Position numbers and translations under genes: made by a program. Below the pieces are notes generated by a model, which saw nothing but the letters and a program-made list of their open reading frames with translations, was not told the origin of the DNA and made no database searches. This document shows, piece after piece, positions 13,919 through 21,323 of a stretch of DNA of 33,043 nt. The stretch is taken from IMG/VR virus record IMGVR_UViG_3300020175_000021, positions 1 to 33,043 of that record; one strand, 5' to 3'. This DNA is from a virus. Positions within the stretch are counted from its first letter, which is position 1; every line of letters begins with the position of its first letter.

Positions 13919-14359
13919 AGCCTCTGCTAATGCTTTACGTTCTGCGGCCATCTTGAGTGCGGCTTTCATTGCATCGCTTTGCTTAGGTGCAGTCTTTAAT
14001 TTCTTAGGCATATATTTGTAAGCTTGTCCGCCAGTAACTATGGTATATACTTGGCAATCAGCATCGTGTCTGATTTGAAGCTCACTTAGTTCAAGTGTTA
14101 AGCGTTGTACGTATTGATCAATACGTTCACAAGCTATGTGATTACCTTCCTTTTTCTTTGTATCGTAATCTGCACCTGCATCTGCAATCTGTCCATTTTT
14201 GTAATTAATGCTACTTAATGATGTGTAGCAAGAATCTTTAGCTATACTCTCAAGGAAGCGTTGATTAACCATCGAAGTGTTTGACTCACCATTTTGATTA
14301 GTATGATATTTAATTACTTCTAGTTTTAACTTAGCTAGATTTGATACGTTATTTGACAT
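13910..14359 (-). CDS. Hypothetical protein, first gene of leftward operon, 149 aa
   Basis: CTAGGAGAACAAC precedes the ATG. The product is mainly helical and soluble, with a Lys/Ala-rich C-terminal helix (SDAMKAALKMAAERKALAEA). A middle segment (ADYDTKKKEGNHIACERIDQ) and YTIVTGGQAYKYMPKKLK are not motifs I recognise. As the promoter-proximal leftward gene, right behind two terminators, it may be an early regulator or host-takeover protein. Confidence 0.75.
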   Translation of the reverse strand: MSNNVSNLAKLKLEVIKYHTNQNGESNTSMVNQRFLESIAKDSCYTSLSSINYKNGQIADAGADYDTKKKEGNHIACERIDQYVQRLTLELSELQIRHDADCQVYTIVTGGQAYKYMPKKLKTAPKQSDAMKAALKMAAERKALAEAGA

Positions 14360-14373
14360 GTTGTTCTCCTAGT

Positions 14374-14396
14374 AAAAAGAGAGGCCAATCCTCTCT
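14374..14396 (-). terminator. Intrinsic terminator, leftward, proximal to first gene
   Basis: On the minus strand AGAGAGG, ATTGG, CCTCTCT form a 7-bp stem directly followed by TTTT. It ends 14 nt before the start codon of the first leftward gene. Confidence 0.75.
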
Positions 14397-14418
14397 ATGC
14401 AGACCAAGAGACAGTAAC

Positions 14419-14437
14419 AAAAAAGCCTACTTAGGCT
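14419..14437 (-). terminator. Intrinsic terminator, leftward, distal of tandem pair
   Basis: On the minus strand AGCCT, AAGT, AGGCT are followed by a run in which six T are present including the stem end. It lies about 23 nt before the second terminator, making a tandem pair in the leader of the leftward operon. Confidence 0.75.
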
Positions 14438-14650
14438 GGTGTGCCTTGCAACTTCTTTCCACGCCTGTGACCAGATGTAAGGAAGGCAAGCATAGAATAG
14501 AATACAGACAGGAGTTAGTGATAAAGGAAAGTGGTTGCGAGGTACTTTTGATGCTGTCATGCAGGTCAAGTAGAGAGGAGTGGCGGCTCTTTCTAGGAGA
14601 ACTCACATGTCACGTATCAAATCTAGATGAGTTAAAACTCTAAGTACCTT

Positions 14651-14677
14651 TTAGTATGTTTTAGTATGTGTAGTATG
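14651..14677. repeat. Three TAGTATG direct repeats, 9-10 bp apart
   Basis: TAGTATG occurs at 14652, 14662 and 14671, i.e. about one helical turn apart, within the control region. Such phasing suits a protein binding one DNA face, for example an HTH regulator encoded by the leftward operon or the small terminase just downstream. Confidence 0.55.
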
Positions 14678-14719
14678 ACTTTCTTTGCGTACTAATTGAT
14701 GTAATGACTGTTTTGTGCG

Positions 14720-14750
14720 TTGACACAGGGTGTATTTGTAGTGCTAAACA
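14720..14750 (+). promoter_or_regulatory. Candidate sigma70-type promoter for packaging/late genes
   Basis: A perfect TTGACA at 14720-14725 is followed by TGCTAAACA, an extended -10-like element (TAAACA at 14745, 19-nt spacer, or GCTAAA with 17 nt). It lies about 40 nt before the terS start codon. The -10 is imperfect, so it may need an activator. Confidence 0.5.
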
Positions 14751-14791
14751 TGGGGGGAGAGAGGGAGAGGGGGGCTACAATAGGAGTTAGT

Positions 14792-15169
14792 ATGGCAAAC
14801 ATAGCACTAAGGAAGTTAACACAGAAACAGACTGCACTCGTTGATGCATATGTAGCAAATGGTGGGAATCTTACACAAGCCTCACAAGAAGCTGGATACG
14901 CTGAGGGCGACAGTGGAAGAGTAACTGCACAGAAGAGTATGAAGCTAGCCCATGTGCAACAGTACATGATGGAAGTGGTGGCTAAAGAGTTTAGCAGACA
15001 TGCTCCTGCGGCAGTACACCAGTTAGCAGGGCTAGCTAAGCAAGCTAAGAGTGAGTACGTACAGCTAGAAGCTAGCAAGGATCTATTGGATAGAGCAGGG
15101 TTTAAGCCTATAGATAGGAGTCAGGTGCAACTTGCAGGAGATATTAAGGTATCGATAGACCTAGGATAG
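14792..15169 (+). CDS. terS: Terminase small subunit
   Basis: The ATG at 14792 has TAGGAG upstream; a longer frame from 14720 includes the promoter and was rejected. The 125-residue protein shows LTQKQTALVDAYVANGGNLT then ASQEAGYAEG, the N-terminal helix-turn-helix of Terminase_2-type small subunits, followed by a helical oligomerisation part (FSRHAPAAVHQLAGLAKQAK, ASKDLLDRAGF). It recognises phage DNA and recruits the large subunit encoded about 1.2 kb downstream. Five short basic or Gly-rich genes separate them. Confidence 0.85.
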   Translation: MANIALRKLTQKQTALVDAYVANGGNLTQASQEAGYAEGDSGRVTAQKSMKLAHVQQYMMEVVAKEFSRHAPAAVHQLAGLAKQAKSEYVQLEASKDLLDRAGFKPIDRSQVQLAGDIKVSIDLG

Positions 15170-15277
15170 GGGTAGGGGGGTTAAAAAAGTGTGATAGTTA
15201 CTTAGCTAGTGATCCCCCACTCACATGATTAGCGAAAAAAGCTTGAAAAAATATTTGGATTAAAAAGGGTTTTGTAA

Positions 15278-15385
15278 ATGAGTAGATTTGGTGATAAGGT
15301 TCCAGAGACGTTTGACAACAGTACGGATAACGAGACTGCTAAGAAGGCGTTAAAGAGTAGTGGATATACAAAGGAGACTGAATGA
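15278..15385 (+). CDS. Micro-protein, 35 aa
   Basis: The ATG at 15278 follows a GGG-containing AT-rich stretch (AAAAAGGGTTTTGTAA). The product begins MSRFGDKVPETFDNSTDNET and ends GYTKETE; its stop overlaps the next start (ATGATG). A hydrophilic peptide in the set of small structural-region genes. The ~100 nt before it contain no gene. Confidence 0.5.
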   Translation: MSRFGDKVPETFDNSTDNETAKKALKSSGYTKETE

Positions 15386-15579
15386 TGTGTGGCGGTGGTG
15401 GATCGGTATCTAAGAAGACCGAAGAGATTTATCAGAAAGAGAAGAAGGACTATGGTGACTTACCTTCCCTAGCAATGGGTGATAAGGTTAAGCGCAAGTC
15501 TTCTTCAGAAAGAATGAAGGACGTTAAGAAACCAGCTGATACTGCAGCTAGGTCATTGTTAATGCCGTATATGAAATGA
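15385..15579 (+). CDS. MCGGGG-type small basic protein, 64 aa
   Basis: AAGGAG lies 8 nt before the ATG at 15385 (an ATG three bases earlier is also possible). It begins MCGGGG, the same opening as the gene at 17970, then has a Lys/Ser-rich helix (SKKTEEIYQKEKKDYGD, KVKRKSSSERMKDVKK). The shared N-terminus suggests a common contact such as a metal or virion component. Function unknown. Confidence 0.72.
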   Translation: MCGGGGSVSKKTEEIYQKEKKDYGDLPSLAMGDKVKRKSSSERMKDVKKPADTAARSLLMPYMK

Positions 15580-15869
15580 GTACCCCAGCATGGACACGTA
15601 AAGCAGGGAAGAATCCCAAGGGTGGTCTTAATGCTAAGGGGCGTGCTAGTTATAAGGGTGGTACGCTTAAAGCTCCAGTTAAGTCTGGGGATAACCCAAG
15701 AAGAGCTTCTTTCTTAGCACGAATGGGCGGCATGAAGGGGCCAGAGCGTGACTCTAAGGGTAAACCAACTAGACTTCTTCTTAGCCTAAAGGCATGGGGA
15801 GCATCGTCAAAAGCTGACGCTAAGTCTAAAGCAGCAGCAATTAGTAAAAGGAATAAAAAGAATGGCTAA
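15576..15869 (+). CDS. Conserved basic phage protein, DUF6321-like, 97 aa
   Basis: The start overlaps the previous stop (ATGA). The sequence is very basic: TPAWTRKAGKNPKGGLNAKG, VKSGDNPRRASFLARMG, then TRLLLSLKAWGASSKADAK. I recall this pattern as a widespread phage domain of unknown function (DUF6321). Its place next to packaging genes and its charge suggest DNA binding in or near the head, which is inference. Confidence 0.78.
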   Translation: MSTPAWTRKAGKNPKGGLNAKGRASYKGGTLKAPVKSGDNPRRASFLARMGGMKGPERDSKGKPTRLLLSLKAWGASSKADAKSKAAAISKRNKKNG

Positions 15870-16011
15870 TGGATTATATGCAAACATCAACGCACGTAAG
15901 AAGAAGGGAACAAGTAGGTCTAAAAAGAACTCTACTATTAGCGACAAAGCTTATAAAAATATGAAAGCTGGCTTCCCTAAGAAGAAAACTTTATTGAAAA
16001 AGGATAAATAA
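15862..16011 (+). CDS. Small Lys-rich protein, MANGLYANI type, 49 aa
   Basis: The ATG overlaps the previous gene by 8 nt with AAAAGGAATAAAAAG upstream. It begins MANGLYANINARKKKGTSRS and continues Lys-rich. Proteins with this opening are common in T7-like marine podoviruses, beside the terminase genes. A DNA- or capsid-binding role is plausible because of its charge. Confidence 0.75.
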   Translation: MANGLYANINARKKKGTSRSKKNSTISDKAYKNMKAGFPKKKTLLKKDK

Positions 16012-16190
16012 TGGCTTGGACATTTAAAAATGGTGACCCATATGTGGGTGACACACACGAATTAGCTGGTATGACTTACTCTGGAAAGACGCGCACACGC
16101 GATTCTAAGCCTTTGATAGAGGTAAAAGAGGCAGTAAAGCCTAAGAAAGAACGAAAAACTAGAGCGACACCCTTTAAAAAGGAAAAGTAA
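16011..16190 (+). CDS. Hypothetical protein, 59 aa
   Basis: It starts at TAATG overlapping the preceding stop, after AAAAAGGATAAAT. The product runs MAWTFKNGDPYVGDTHELAG, then MTYSGKTRTRDSKPL and a Lys-rich tail. Continuous overlap on the left and tight spacing (2 nt) on the right support it. Probably a small virion or packaging accessory protein. Confidence 0.72.
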   Translation: MAWTFKNGDPYVGDTHELAGMTYSGKTRTRDSKPLIEVKEAVKPKKERKTRATPFKKEK

Positions 16191-16192
16191 CT

Positions 16193-16387
16193 GTGAGTTT
16201 TCTTAACACATTGCAGCCTAAAGAGCGCGATACACTACGTAGGGTGGTGCGCATAGTACATATGAAGCATCATCCTAAAGATTTTCAGACAGATCACGAA
16301 GCTGACAAGATTATTGAGGCTATTGGCCCCGAAATTGCAGCAAGAATGATTAAAGTTGGCATAGATAATAAGATATTAGATAAGTGA
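16193..16387 (+). CDS. Hypothetical protein upstream of terL, 64 aa
   Basis: It uses a GTG start at 16193, with AAAAAGGAAAAG upstream. The protein is helical (TLQPKERDTLRRVVRIVHMK, then DFQTDHEADKIIEAIGPEIA). Its stop overlaps the GTG start of the large terminase by 3 bases, so the two are translationally coupled. A packaging-associated role is inferred from position. Confidence 0.75.
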   Translation: MSFLNTLQPKERDTLRRVVRIVHMKHHPKDFQTDHEADKIIEAIGPEIAARMIKVGIDNKILDK

Positions 16388-17907
16388 TAGATTTTAAATA
16401 CAGGCCAGATGGCGAAGTTGTTAAGGCGTTTATGAAAGACGACACATTCTTTCGTGGCATTCGTGGGCCTGTTGGTTCTGGCAAGTCAGTGTCTTGTTGC
16501 GTAGAAATTTTTAGACGCGCACTAGCGCAGAAGCCTAATAAACAAGGGATACGCCGCAGCAGATGGGCGATAATCCGTAATACAAACCCACAGTTAAAGA
16601 CTACAACTATAAAAACATGGCTTGACTGGTTTCCAGAAGAGGATTGGGGTAAGTTTACTTGGTCAGTTCCCTATACACATATGATTAAAAAAGGCGATCT
16701 GGAGCTTGAAGTCCTCTTCTTAGCACTTGATAGGCCAGAAGATGTTAAGAAATTGCTATCTTTAGAGCTGACAGGCATATGGGTTAACGAAGCTAGAGAG
16801 ATTCCTAAGTCAATTATCGATGCATGCACCATGCGTGTAGGTCGTTTTCCCTCTATGCGTGATGGCGGAGCTACTTGGACAGGCGTTATCTGTGATACCA
16901 ACGCTCCAGAAGAGGATCATTGGTGGCCTATCATGTCTGGCGAAGTTCCAGTGCCTGACCATATCCCTAGAGAACAAGCTAAAATGCTGGTGAAACCCGA
17001 CAACTGGTCGTTTTATACCCAACCTAGCGGTATGATTGAGAAGTTTGACGAAGATGGTGAGATAGATGACTACGTTCCTAACGATGTAGCAGAGAATAAG
17101 GAGTATATGCGTCAGGATTACTACCCTAATTTGATACGCGGTAAGACAAAAAGCTGGATTGACGTATACGTTATGAACAAATTAGGCTCTATCCAAGATG
17201 GTAAACCTATCTATCAGATGTTTGCTAGCGATATTCACGTAGCAAAAGAGGAAATACCTATCGCTGCAGGGCTTCCCCTATACATTGGTATAGATTTTGG
17301 GCTTACACCTGCTGCTACAATGGGGCAAAAGGTACGTGGTAGGTGGCTAATACAGCAAGAAATCGTTGCATTTGACATGGGTATCGTTAGATTTGCAGAG
17401 GTTTTGCGCCAAGAAATAGCTACTAGGTTCTCAACTTGCTCGGAGGTATTTATATATGGCGACCCTGCTGGTGATTTCCGCGCTCAAACTGATGAATCAA
17501 CGCCCTTTCACATACTGCGTGGTGCTGGTTTGCGTGCTTTTCCTGCTCCGTCTAACTCTGTTGACCTAAGATTAGAGAGTGTTGCATCCCAATTGCAGAA
17601 AATGACAGAGGGAAAACCAGCATTTCTTATAGATCCGCGTTGTCAGCAGCTAATAAAAGGCTTTGAAGGTGGGTATCAGTACAGACGCATGGAGGTTTCT
17701 GGTGAAAGATACGCGGATAAGCCTGATAAAAATATGTTTTCACACGTACATGATGCGCTACAGTACCAAATGTTAGGTGCTGGTGAGGGCAGAGCCTTAA
17801 TAAACAACCAAAAGCCAGCGTCTGCAACAGTAGCAAAAGGCAGCTTTAACGTATTTGACAACAGAAAGAAGCCACAGCGTAGACAAGGATTGTGGTCAAG
17901 ACTCTAA
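16384..17907 (+). CDS. terL: Terminase large subunit
   Basis: A GTG start overlaps the previous stop (GTGA). The ATPase half has Walker A at residues 28-35 (GPVGSGKS) and Walker B ending in the catalytic Glu136 (IWVNEARE). The nuclease half has Asp304 (YIGIDFG), Asp360 (YGDPAGD) and Asp457 (HDALQYQ), the three metal-binding acids. Length (507 aa) is somewhat short of T7 gp19 (about 586). It drives DNA into the prohead and cuts at the end of packaging. The flanking small subunit and downstream portal support this. GTG may limit expression. Confidence 0.96.
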   Translation: MIDFKYRPDGEVVKAFMKDDTFFRGIRGPVGSGKSVSCCVEIFRRALAQKPNKQGIRRSRWAIIRNTNPQLKTTTIKTWLDWFPEEDWGKFTWSVPYTHMIKKGDLELEVLFLALDRPEDVKKLLSLELTGIWVNEAREIPKSIIDACTMRVGRFPSMRDGGATWTGVICDTNAPEEDHWWPIMSGEVPVPDHIPREQAKMLVKPDNWSFYTQPSGMIEKFDEDGEIDDYVPNDVAENKEYMRQDYYPNLIRGKTKSWIDVYVMNKLGSIQDGKPIYQMFASDIHVAKEEIPIAAGLPLYIGIDFGLTPAATMGQKVRGRWLIQQEIVAFDMGIVRFAEVLRQEIATRFSTCSEVFIYGDPAGDFRAQTDESTPFHILRGAGLRAFPAPSNSVDLRLESVASQLQKMTEGKPAFLIDPRCQQLIKGFEGGYQYRRMEVSGERYADKPDKNMFSHVHDALQYQMLGAGEGRALINNQKPASATVAKGSFNVFDNRKKPQRRQGLWSRL

Positions 17908-17953
17908 ATTGTGCATTGAAAATTATTCTTTTCTGTGCCAACCAATGTAAAAC
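17902..17953 (+). repeat. Repeated intergenic element, copy A
   Basis: The stretch from the terL stop reads TCTAAATTGTGCA, 15 nt, then TTCTGTGC...CAATGTAAAA. The same succession occurs after the gp16-like gene at 32705-32760. Both copies lie just before a start with a strong ribosome binding site. Possible roles are a promoter, an RNA element or a module-exchange junction. No clear -10 was found. Confidence 0.55.
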
Positions 17954-17969
17954 AACTAAGGAGAACAAT

Positions 17970-18215
17970 ATGTGTGGTGGTGGTGGCAGAAGTCAGGCAG
18001 ATACAGATGCTGAAGCTAAAAGAGCAGCAGAAGATCGCATTGCAGCAGAAGATGCAAAGCGTCAAGAAATTGAATCAAAGGCTGAGCAAAAACGTGAAGA
18101 CATTGGTGAAGCTATAGAAAGTCGCACAGAAAGTAGAGCAGGTGGACGTGGCGGTTCTGGTCGAAGATCTTTATTTAGAGCAGGTGGCGGTGGATATTTA
18201 GGTAGATTTGGCTAA
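17970..18215 (+). CDS. MCGGGG-type Gly/Glu-rich protein, 81 aa
   Basis: AAGGAGAACAAT precedes the ATG at 17970; a longer frame from 17892 has no support. MCGGGGRSQ opens it, then comes a long charged helix (AKRAAEDRIAAEDAKRQEIE) and a Gly/Arg-rich tail (GGRGGSGRRSLFRAGGGGYL). It sits immediately before the portal gene, overlapping its start by one base, as similar proteins do in T7-like marine phages. Probably a head or connector accessory; it shares its N-terminus with the 15385 gene. Confidence 0.75.
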   Translation: MCGGGGRSQADTDAEAKRAAEDRIAAEDAKRQEIESKAEQKREDIGEAIESRTESRAGGRGGSGRRSLFRAGGGGYLGRFG

Positions 18216-19762
18216 TGGAAAAAATTGCTAAGCAGTACATACAAAAGTATGAGAAAGCCAAGTCCTTTCGCGAGAACTGGGTTCCGTTGTTTGAGGAGTG
18301 CTACGAATATGCGTTGCCTCAACGTGAAAGTTTTTACGCTGAAACTGCTGGGCAAAGACGAGATGACCGTATATTCGACGAGACTGCGGTGGTGGGCGTG
18401 CAAGAGTTTGCTAGTCGCCTCCAGTCTGGGCTTGTTCCTAATTTTGCTAGGTGGGCTGATCTCATGGCTGGTAGTGAGGTTCCTCCAAATCAGCGTGAAT
18501 CTGTTGATAACGAGCTTGATGAGGTAACTGAATACGTCTTTGAGATACTACAAAACTCTAATTTTAGCCAAGAAGTACACGAATCGTTTATGGATTTAGC
18601 TGTTGGCACTGGTGTTTTGTGCGTAGAAGAAGGCGATGCACTCAATCCTGTTAACTTTTCTGCCATACCATTGCCACATGTGGTGCTAGATACTGGCCCA
18701 GATGATAGAATTGACCACGTTTTTCGTGAGCGCAAGGGTGTAAAGTACGATCACCTAGAGATGATGTACCCAAATGGTACATTAGATCCCAAAGTTATGA
18801 ACTATATGGGGTCAGATAAGACGACAACTGTACTAGAAGTTGTGTGTCGTGATTATTCTACTAAGAATGAAGAAGCATATCTAAGCTATGCGTTCTGTAT
18901 GACTACAAATACTGTGCTAAACTATAAACAAATGAAGGGTAACGGCTCAAACCCATTCATTTGTTTCCGTTGGTCTAAGTGTGCAGGTGAAGTTTATGGT
19001 CGTGGCCCATTAATTAACGCATTATCTGCTATAAAAACTACAAATCTTACCATCGAAATGATACTTGAGAATGCGCAAATGGCTATCTCTGGTGTATACC
19101 AAATGGAAGATGATGGCGTAATAAATCCAGACACAATACAGTTAGTCCCAGGATCTATTATACCAAAAGCTATGGGTTCGTCTGGCTTGCAACCAATAAA
19201 TGCAGCTGGAAACTTTGATGTAGCCCAATTAGTTTTAGGTGATATGCGTCAAAACATAAAACGCGCGTTGTATAACGACATGCTTGGCAATCCAGACAAG
19301 ACACCTGCGTCAGCTACAGAGGTAGCAGAGCGCATGGCAGACCTTTCTAGGCGTATGGGTGCAGCTTTTGGTAGGTTGCAAGCTGAATTAGTGCAACCTG
19401 TACTGCAGCGCGTTATTTACATCCTCAAGAAGCAAGGGCGCATAGATGTACCTACTGTAAATGGGCGTGAAGTTAAGATACGTTCTGTATCTCCGCTTGC
19501 ACAAGCGCAATCTAACCAAGATATTTCTAGCGTTGGTCGGTTTCTTGAGATGGTCGCTGGTACATTTGGACCAGAGATGTTGCAGCTATTAATTGATGGC
19601 GAGCAAACTGCTATACACTTAGCTAAAAAGTTTGGCGTGCCTGAAAGCTTGATTCGTGATGAAGAACAGCGTAAGCAAATAGCTGCAGTAGCGCAACAAA
19701 TGGCGCAACAGCAAGCGCAACAACAACAGGGTGGTATGAATGAGCAAGGGCAACAAGGTTAA
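18215..19762 (+). CDS. Portal / head-to-tail connector protein
   Basis: It starts at TAATG. The N-terminal segment (KAKSFRENWVPLFEECYEYA, then LPQRESFY) and R-R-D-DRIFDETAV are typical of the T7 gp8-type connector family (PF12236). The middle carries GEVYGRGPLINALSAIKT, NDMLGNPDKTPASATEVAER, and the C-terminus is Gln-rich. The length, 515 aa, is close to T7 gp8 (about 536). It should form the dodecameric ring through which the terminase packages DNA and on which the tail assembles. Confidence 0.94.
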   Translation: MEKIAKQYIQKYEKAKSFRENWVPLFEECYEYALPQRESFYAETAGQRRDDRIFDETAVVGVQEFASRLQSGLVPNFARWADLMAGSEVPPNQRESVDNELDEVTEYVFEILQNSNFSQEVHESFMDLAVGTGVLCVEEGDALNPVNFSAIPLPHVVLDTGPDDRIDHVFRERKGVKYDHLEMMYPNGTLDPKVMNYMGSDKTTTVLEVVCRDYSTKNEEAYLSYAFCMTTNTVLNYKQMKGNGSNPFICFRWSKCAGEVYGRGPLINALSAIKTTNLTIEMILENAQMAISGVYQMEDDGVINPDTIQLVPGSIIPKAMGSSGLQPINAAGNFDVAQLVLGDMRQNIKRALYNDMLGNPDKTPASATEVAERMADLSRRMGAAFGRLQAELVQPVLQRVIYILKKQGRIDVPTVNGREVKIRSVSPLAQAQSNQDISSVGRFLEMVAGTFGPEMLQLLIDGEQTAIHLAKKFGVPESLIRDEEQRKQIAAVAQQMAQQQAQQQQGGMNEQGQQG

Positions 19763-20006
19763 TGTTGGAATAGATGGGTATCAAAGGGCAACAAGCCAAG
19801 ATTTAGAGATAAGTCAAAACATAGCTGAACTATTTAATAGTCCTACTGGGGAAGCTGTAAAAAAATACTTACGTTCTATTACTATTGAAATGGTGCATGG
19901 CTCAAATGTAACTGCAGAAGAGTTAAGGCACATTGAAGGGCAGCGTTATATTGTTGCTTTGCTAGAAGCACGTATCAATCATGCACATAGGAGTAATAAT
20001 AAATGA
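19740..20006 (+). CDS. Hypothetical protein between portal and scaffold, 88 aa
   Basis: The start lies inside the portal gene's end (23-nt overlap, other frame). The product is helical: QDLEISQNIAELFNSPTGEA, then RSITIEMVHGSNVTAEELRH. The position between connector and scaffold genes is held by similar small proteins in marine podoviruses. It may help head assembly; function not known. Confidence 0.75.
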   Translation: MSKGNKVNVGIDGYQRATSQDLEISQNIAELFNSPTGEAVKKYLRSITIEMVHGSNVTAEELRHIEGQRYIVALLEARINHAHRSNNK

Positions 20007-20734
20007 ATGATATACCAGCAGAATCAGAACAGTCTACACATGCAGAAACTACAGAGCGTGACTTTGTAGTTGCAGAAGATGCAGCACCAGAACGACCAGA
20101 ATGGTTGCCTGAAAAATATAATAGCGGTGAAGATTTAGCCAAAGCGTATAAAGAACTAGAGTCTAAGCTAGGCACAAAGGAAGAAGATCTGCGCGCTAAG
20201 TTTCAAGAAGAGTATGATTCTACAAAAAATGCTGATCGACCTGCATCTGCTGGCGAATATGCACTACCAGACTTTGTTGATGATGAAGCTGCTGTAGATA
20301 ATGAGCTTCTTAAATGGTGGGCTGAACAATCATTTGACAATGGATTTGGTCAAGATAAGTTCGAAAAAGGTATTGAGATGTATCTTCAGACGATGGAGGC
20401 ATCTGCTCCTGACCTCGACGCTGAAGCTGCAAAGCTGGGGGAAAACTCAGATCAGCGAATAGAAGCGGCATCTATGTTTGCTACTAAGTTTTTCCCCAAA
20501 GAATCTATGCCAGCTATTGAACGTATGTTCGAAACGCATGAGGGTATTATAGCTATGGAGGCTATACAAGAAGCTATGAAAGATGGTTCCTTTACTGGAG
20601 ATGCAACACCTGCGGCTGGCATAAGTGAAGACAGTCTAAAGGAAATGATGCAAGACCCAAGGTACTGGAGTAAAAATGACCCTGCATTTGTTCGGCAAGT
20701 AGAGGCTGGCTTTAAGAAACTTTATGGAAGCTAA
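20003..20734 (+). CDS. Capsid assembly scaffolding protein
   Basis: ATGA overlaps the previous stop, with AGGAG upstream. The protein is acidic, with a disordered N-terminus, then PEWLPEKYNSGEDLAKAYKE and LESKLGTKEEDLR, the motif pair seen in T7 gp9-type scaffolds. A helical middle and a C-terminal basic segment (DPAFVRQVEAGFKKLYGS) fit capsid-binding ends of such proteins. 243 aa is within range of that family. It should guide capsid shell assembly and then leave the prohead. Confidence 0.9.
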   Translation: MNDIPAESEQSTHAETTERDFVVAEDAAPERPEWLPEKYNSGEDLAKAYKELESKLGTKEEDLRAKFQEEYDSTKNADRPASAGEYALPDFVDDEAAVDNELLKWWAEQSFDNGFGQDKFEKGIEMYLQTMEASAPDLDAEAAKLGENSDQRIEAASMFATKFFPKESMPAIERMFETHEGIIAMEAIQEAMKDGSFTGDATPAAGISEDSLKEMMQDPRYWSKNDPAFVRQVEAGFKKLYGS

Positions 20735-21245
20735 GATAATAAAGCGTGGTAACTTTTACCTAACACCATTTACTAAAGATCATGTTGAGGAAGTTATATC
20801 TAACTTAGCACCAGAAAATGTCAGGGAGATAAATCTCCTTGGCTATTGTAATGTTAGAGAATGCATTGAAGAGATGATGAAATACTCTGATTGCTACTTA
20901 GTACGCAAAGAAGGTGAAGTATTTACTGCTATATCTGGGCTTTGGTACGAAGATGGTAGAGAAACACCGCAGTTTTTTGCAATGTTTTCTAAGAATATTA
21001 AGAAAAACTTTACATCTATAGCGCGTGGATCACGTATGTTAGTTACATTTTTTGATAGAACACAAGACGAAATGTGTATGCGTATATTGAGCGATCACCA
21101 GTTTATGTTGGATTGGGCAGCATGGTTAGGATTTGAAGCAATAGGTGTAACTGAGTTTAATTCTAATCATTATGTTGATTTTGTGCGTTGCATTTCACCA
21201 CAAAAAAGTGCTTATAGTGAAACATCACGGCCCGTGATGCACTGA
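20724..21245 (+). CDS. Gp13-like protein, GNAT fold
   Basis: The ATG lies inside the scaffold gene's end (11-nt overlap). The protein starts like T7 gp13 (IIKRGNFYLTPFTKDHVEEV), with a Trp/Tyr-rich centre (AISGLWYEDGRETPQFFAMF) and an ending typical of the GNAT fold (LDWAAWLGFEAIGVTEFN). T7 gp13 is an internal virion-associated protein needed for tail assembly. Here the gene lies between scaffold and capsid, earlier than in T7. Acetyltransferase activity is not implied. Confidence 0.75.
   Translation: MEAKIIKRGNFYLTPFTKDHVEEVISNLAPENVREINLLGYCNVRECIEEMMKYSDCYLVRKEGEVFTAISGLWYEDGRETPQFFAMFSKNIKKNFTSIARGSRMLVTFFDRTQDEMCMRILSDHQFMLDWAAWLGFEAIGVTEFNSNHYVDFVRCISPQKSAYSETSRPVMH
21223..21239 (+). 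other. 17-nt inverted repeat before capsid gene
   Basis: CATCACGG, one base, CCGTGATG forms exact 8-bp arms close to the stop of the Gp13-like gene. As RNA it folds into a tight hairpin. It may protect the 5' end of a capsid message or mark a processing site. Confidence 0.5.
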
Positions 21246-21256
21246 AAGGCCCATTT

Positions 21257-21290
21257 GGATACCCTTGTCGATGTGAAGGAACGGATACCC
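21257..21290 (+). repeat. Two GGATACCC direct repeats in capsid leader
   Basis: GGATACCC occurs at 21257-21264 and 21283-21290, 26 bp apart, in the 78-nt leader of the capsid gene. It may be an RNA element controlling capsid expression. No promoter was identified in the leader. Confidence 0.45.
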
Positions 21291-21323
21291 GAGTAACCGA
21301 AACTTTATATTTAGGAAAGAAAA

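Larger units (their letters stand above)
14360..14791. other. Control region between leftward and rightward units
   Basis: These 432 nt contain no convincing gene; two short frames here have no ribosome binding site and run across the hairpins. The region holds, from left to right, two leftward terminators, a segment able to pair TGCCTT with AAGGCA on the minus strand, spaced TAGTATG repeats, a rightward promoter candidate and the ribosome binding site of terS. It is the only place from which both transcription units can start. A leftward promoter could not be fixed. Confidence 0.7.

Noticed and set aside
14400-14640. Possible tRNA gene
   Set aside because: Short pairing segments exist, but there is no T-loop motif, acceptor stem or anticodon arm on either strand.
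14341-14643. Rightward 100-codon frame and leftward 66-codon frame (14369-14569) in the control region
   Set aside because: Neither has a ribosome binding site; both run across the two terminator hairpins and have unnatural composition.
14652-14677. CRISPR-like array
   Set aside because: Repeats are only 7 bp with 2-3 bp between them, far too short for repeat-spacer units.
14720-14791. Upstream extension of the small terminase to 14720
   Set aside because: The extension covers the promoter candidate and a poly-purine run; the ATG at 14792 has the proper ribosome binding site.
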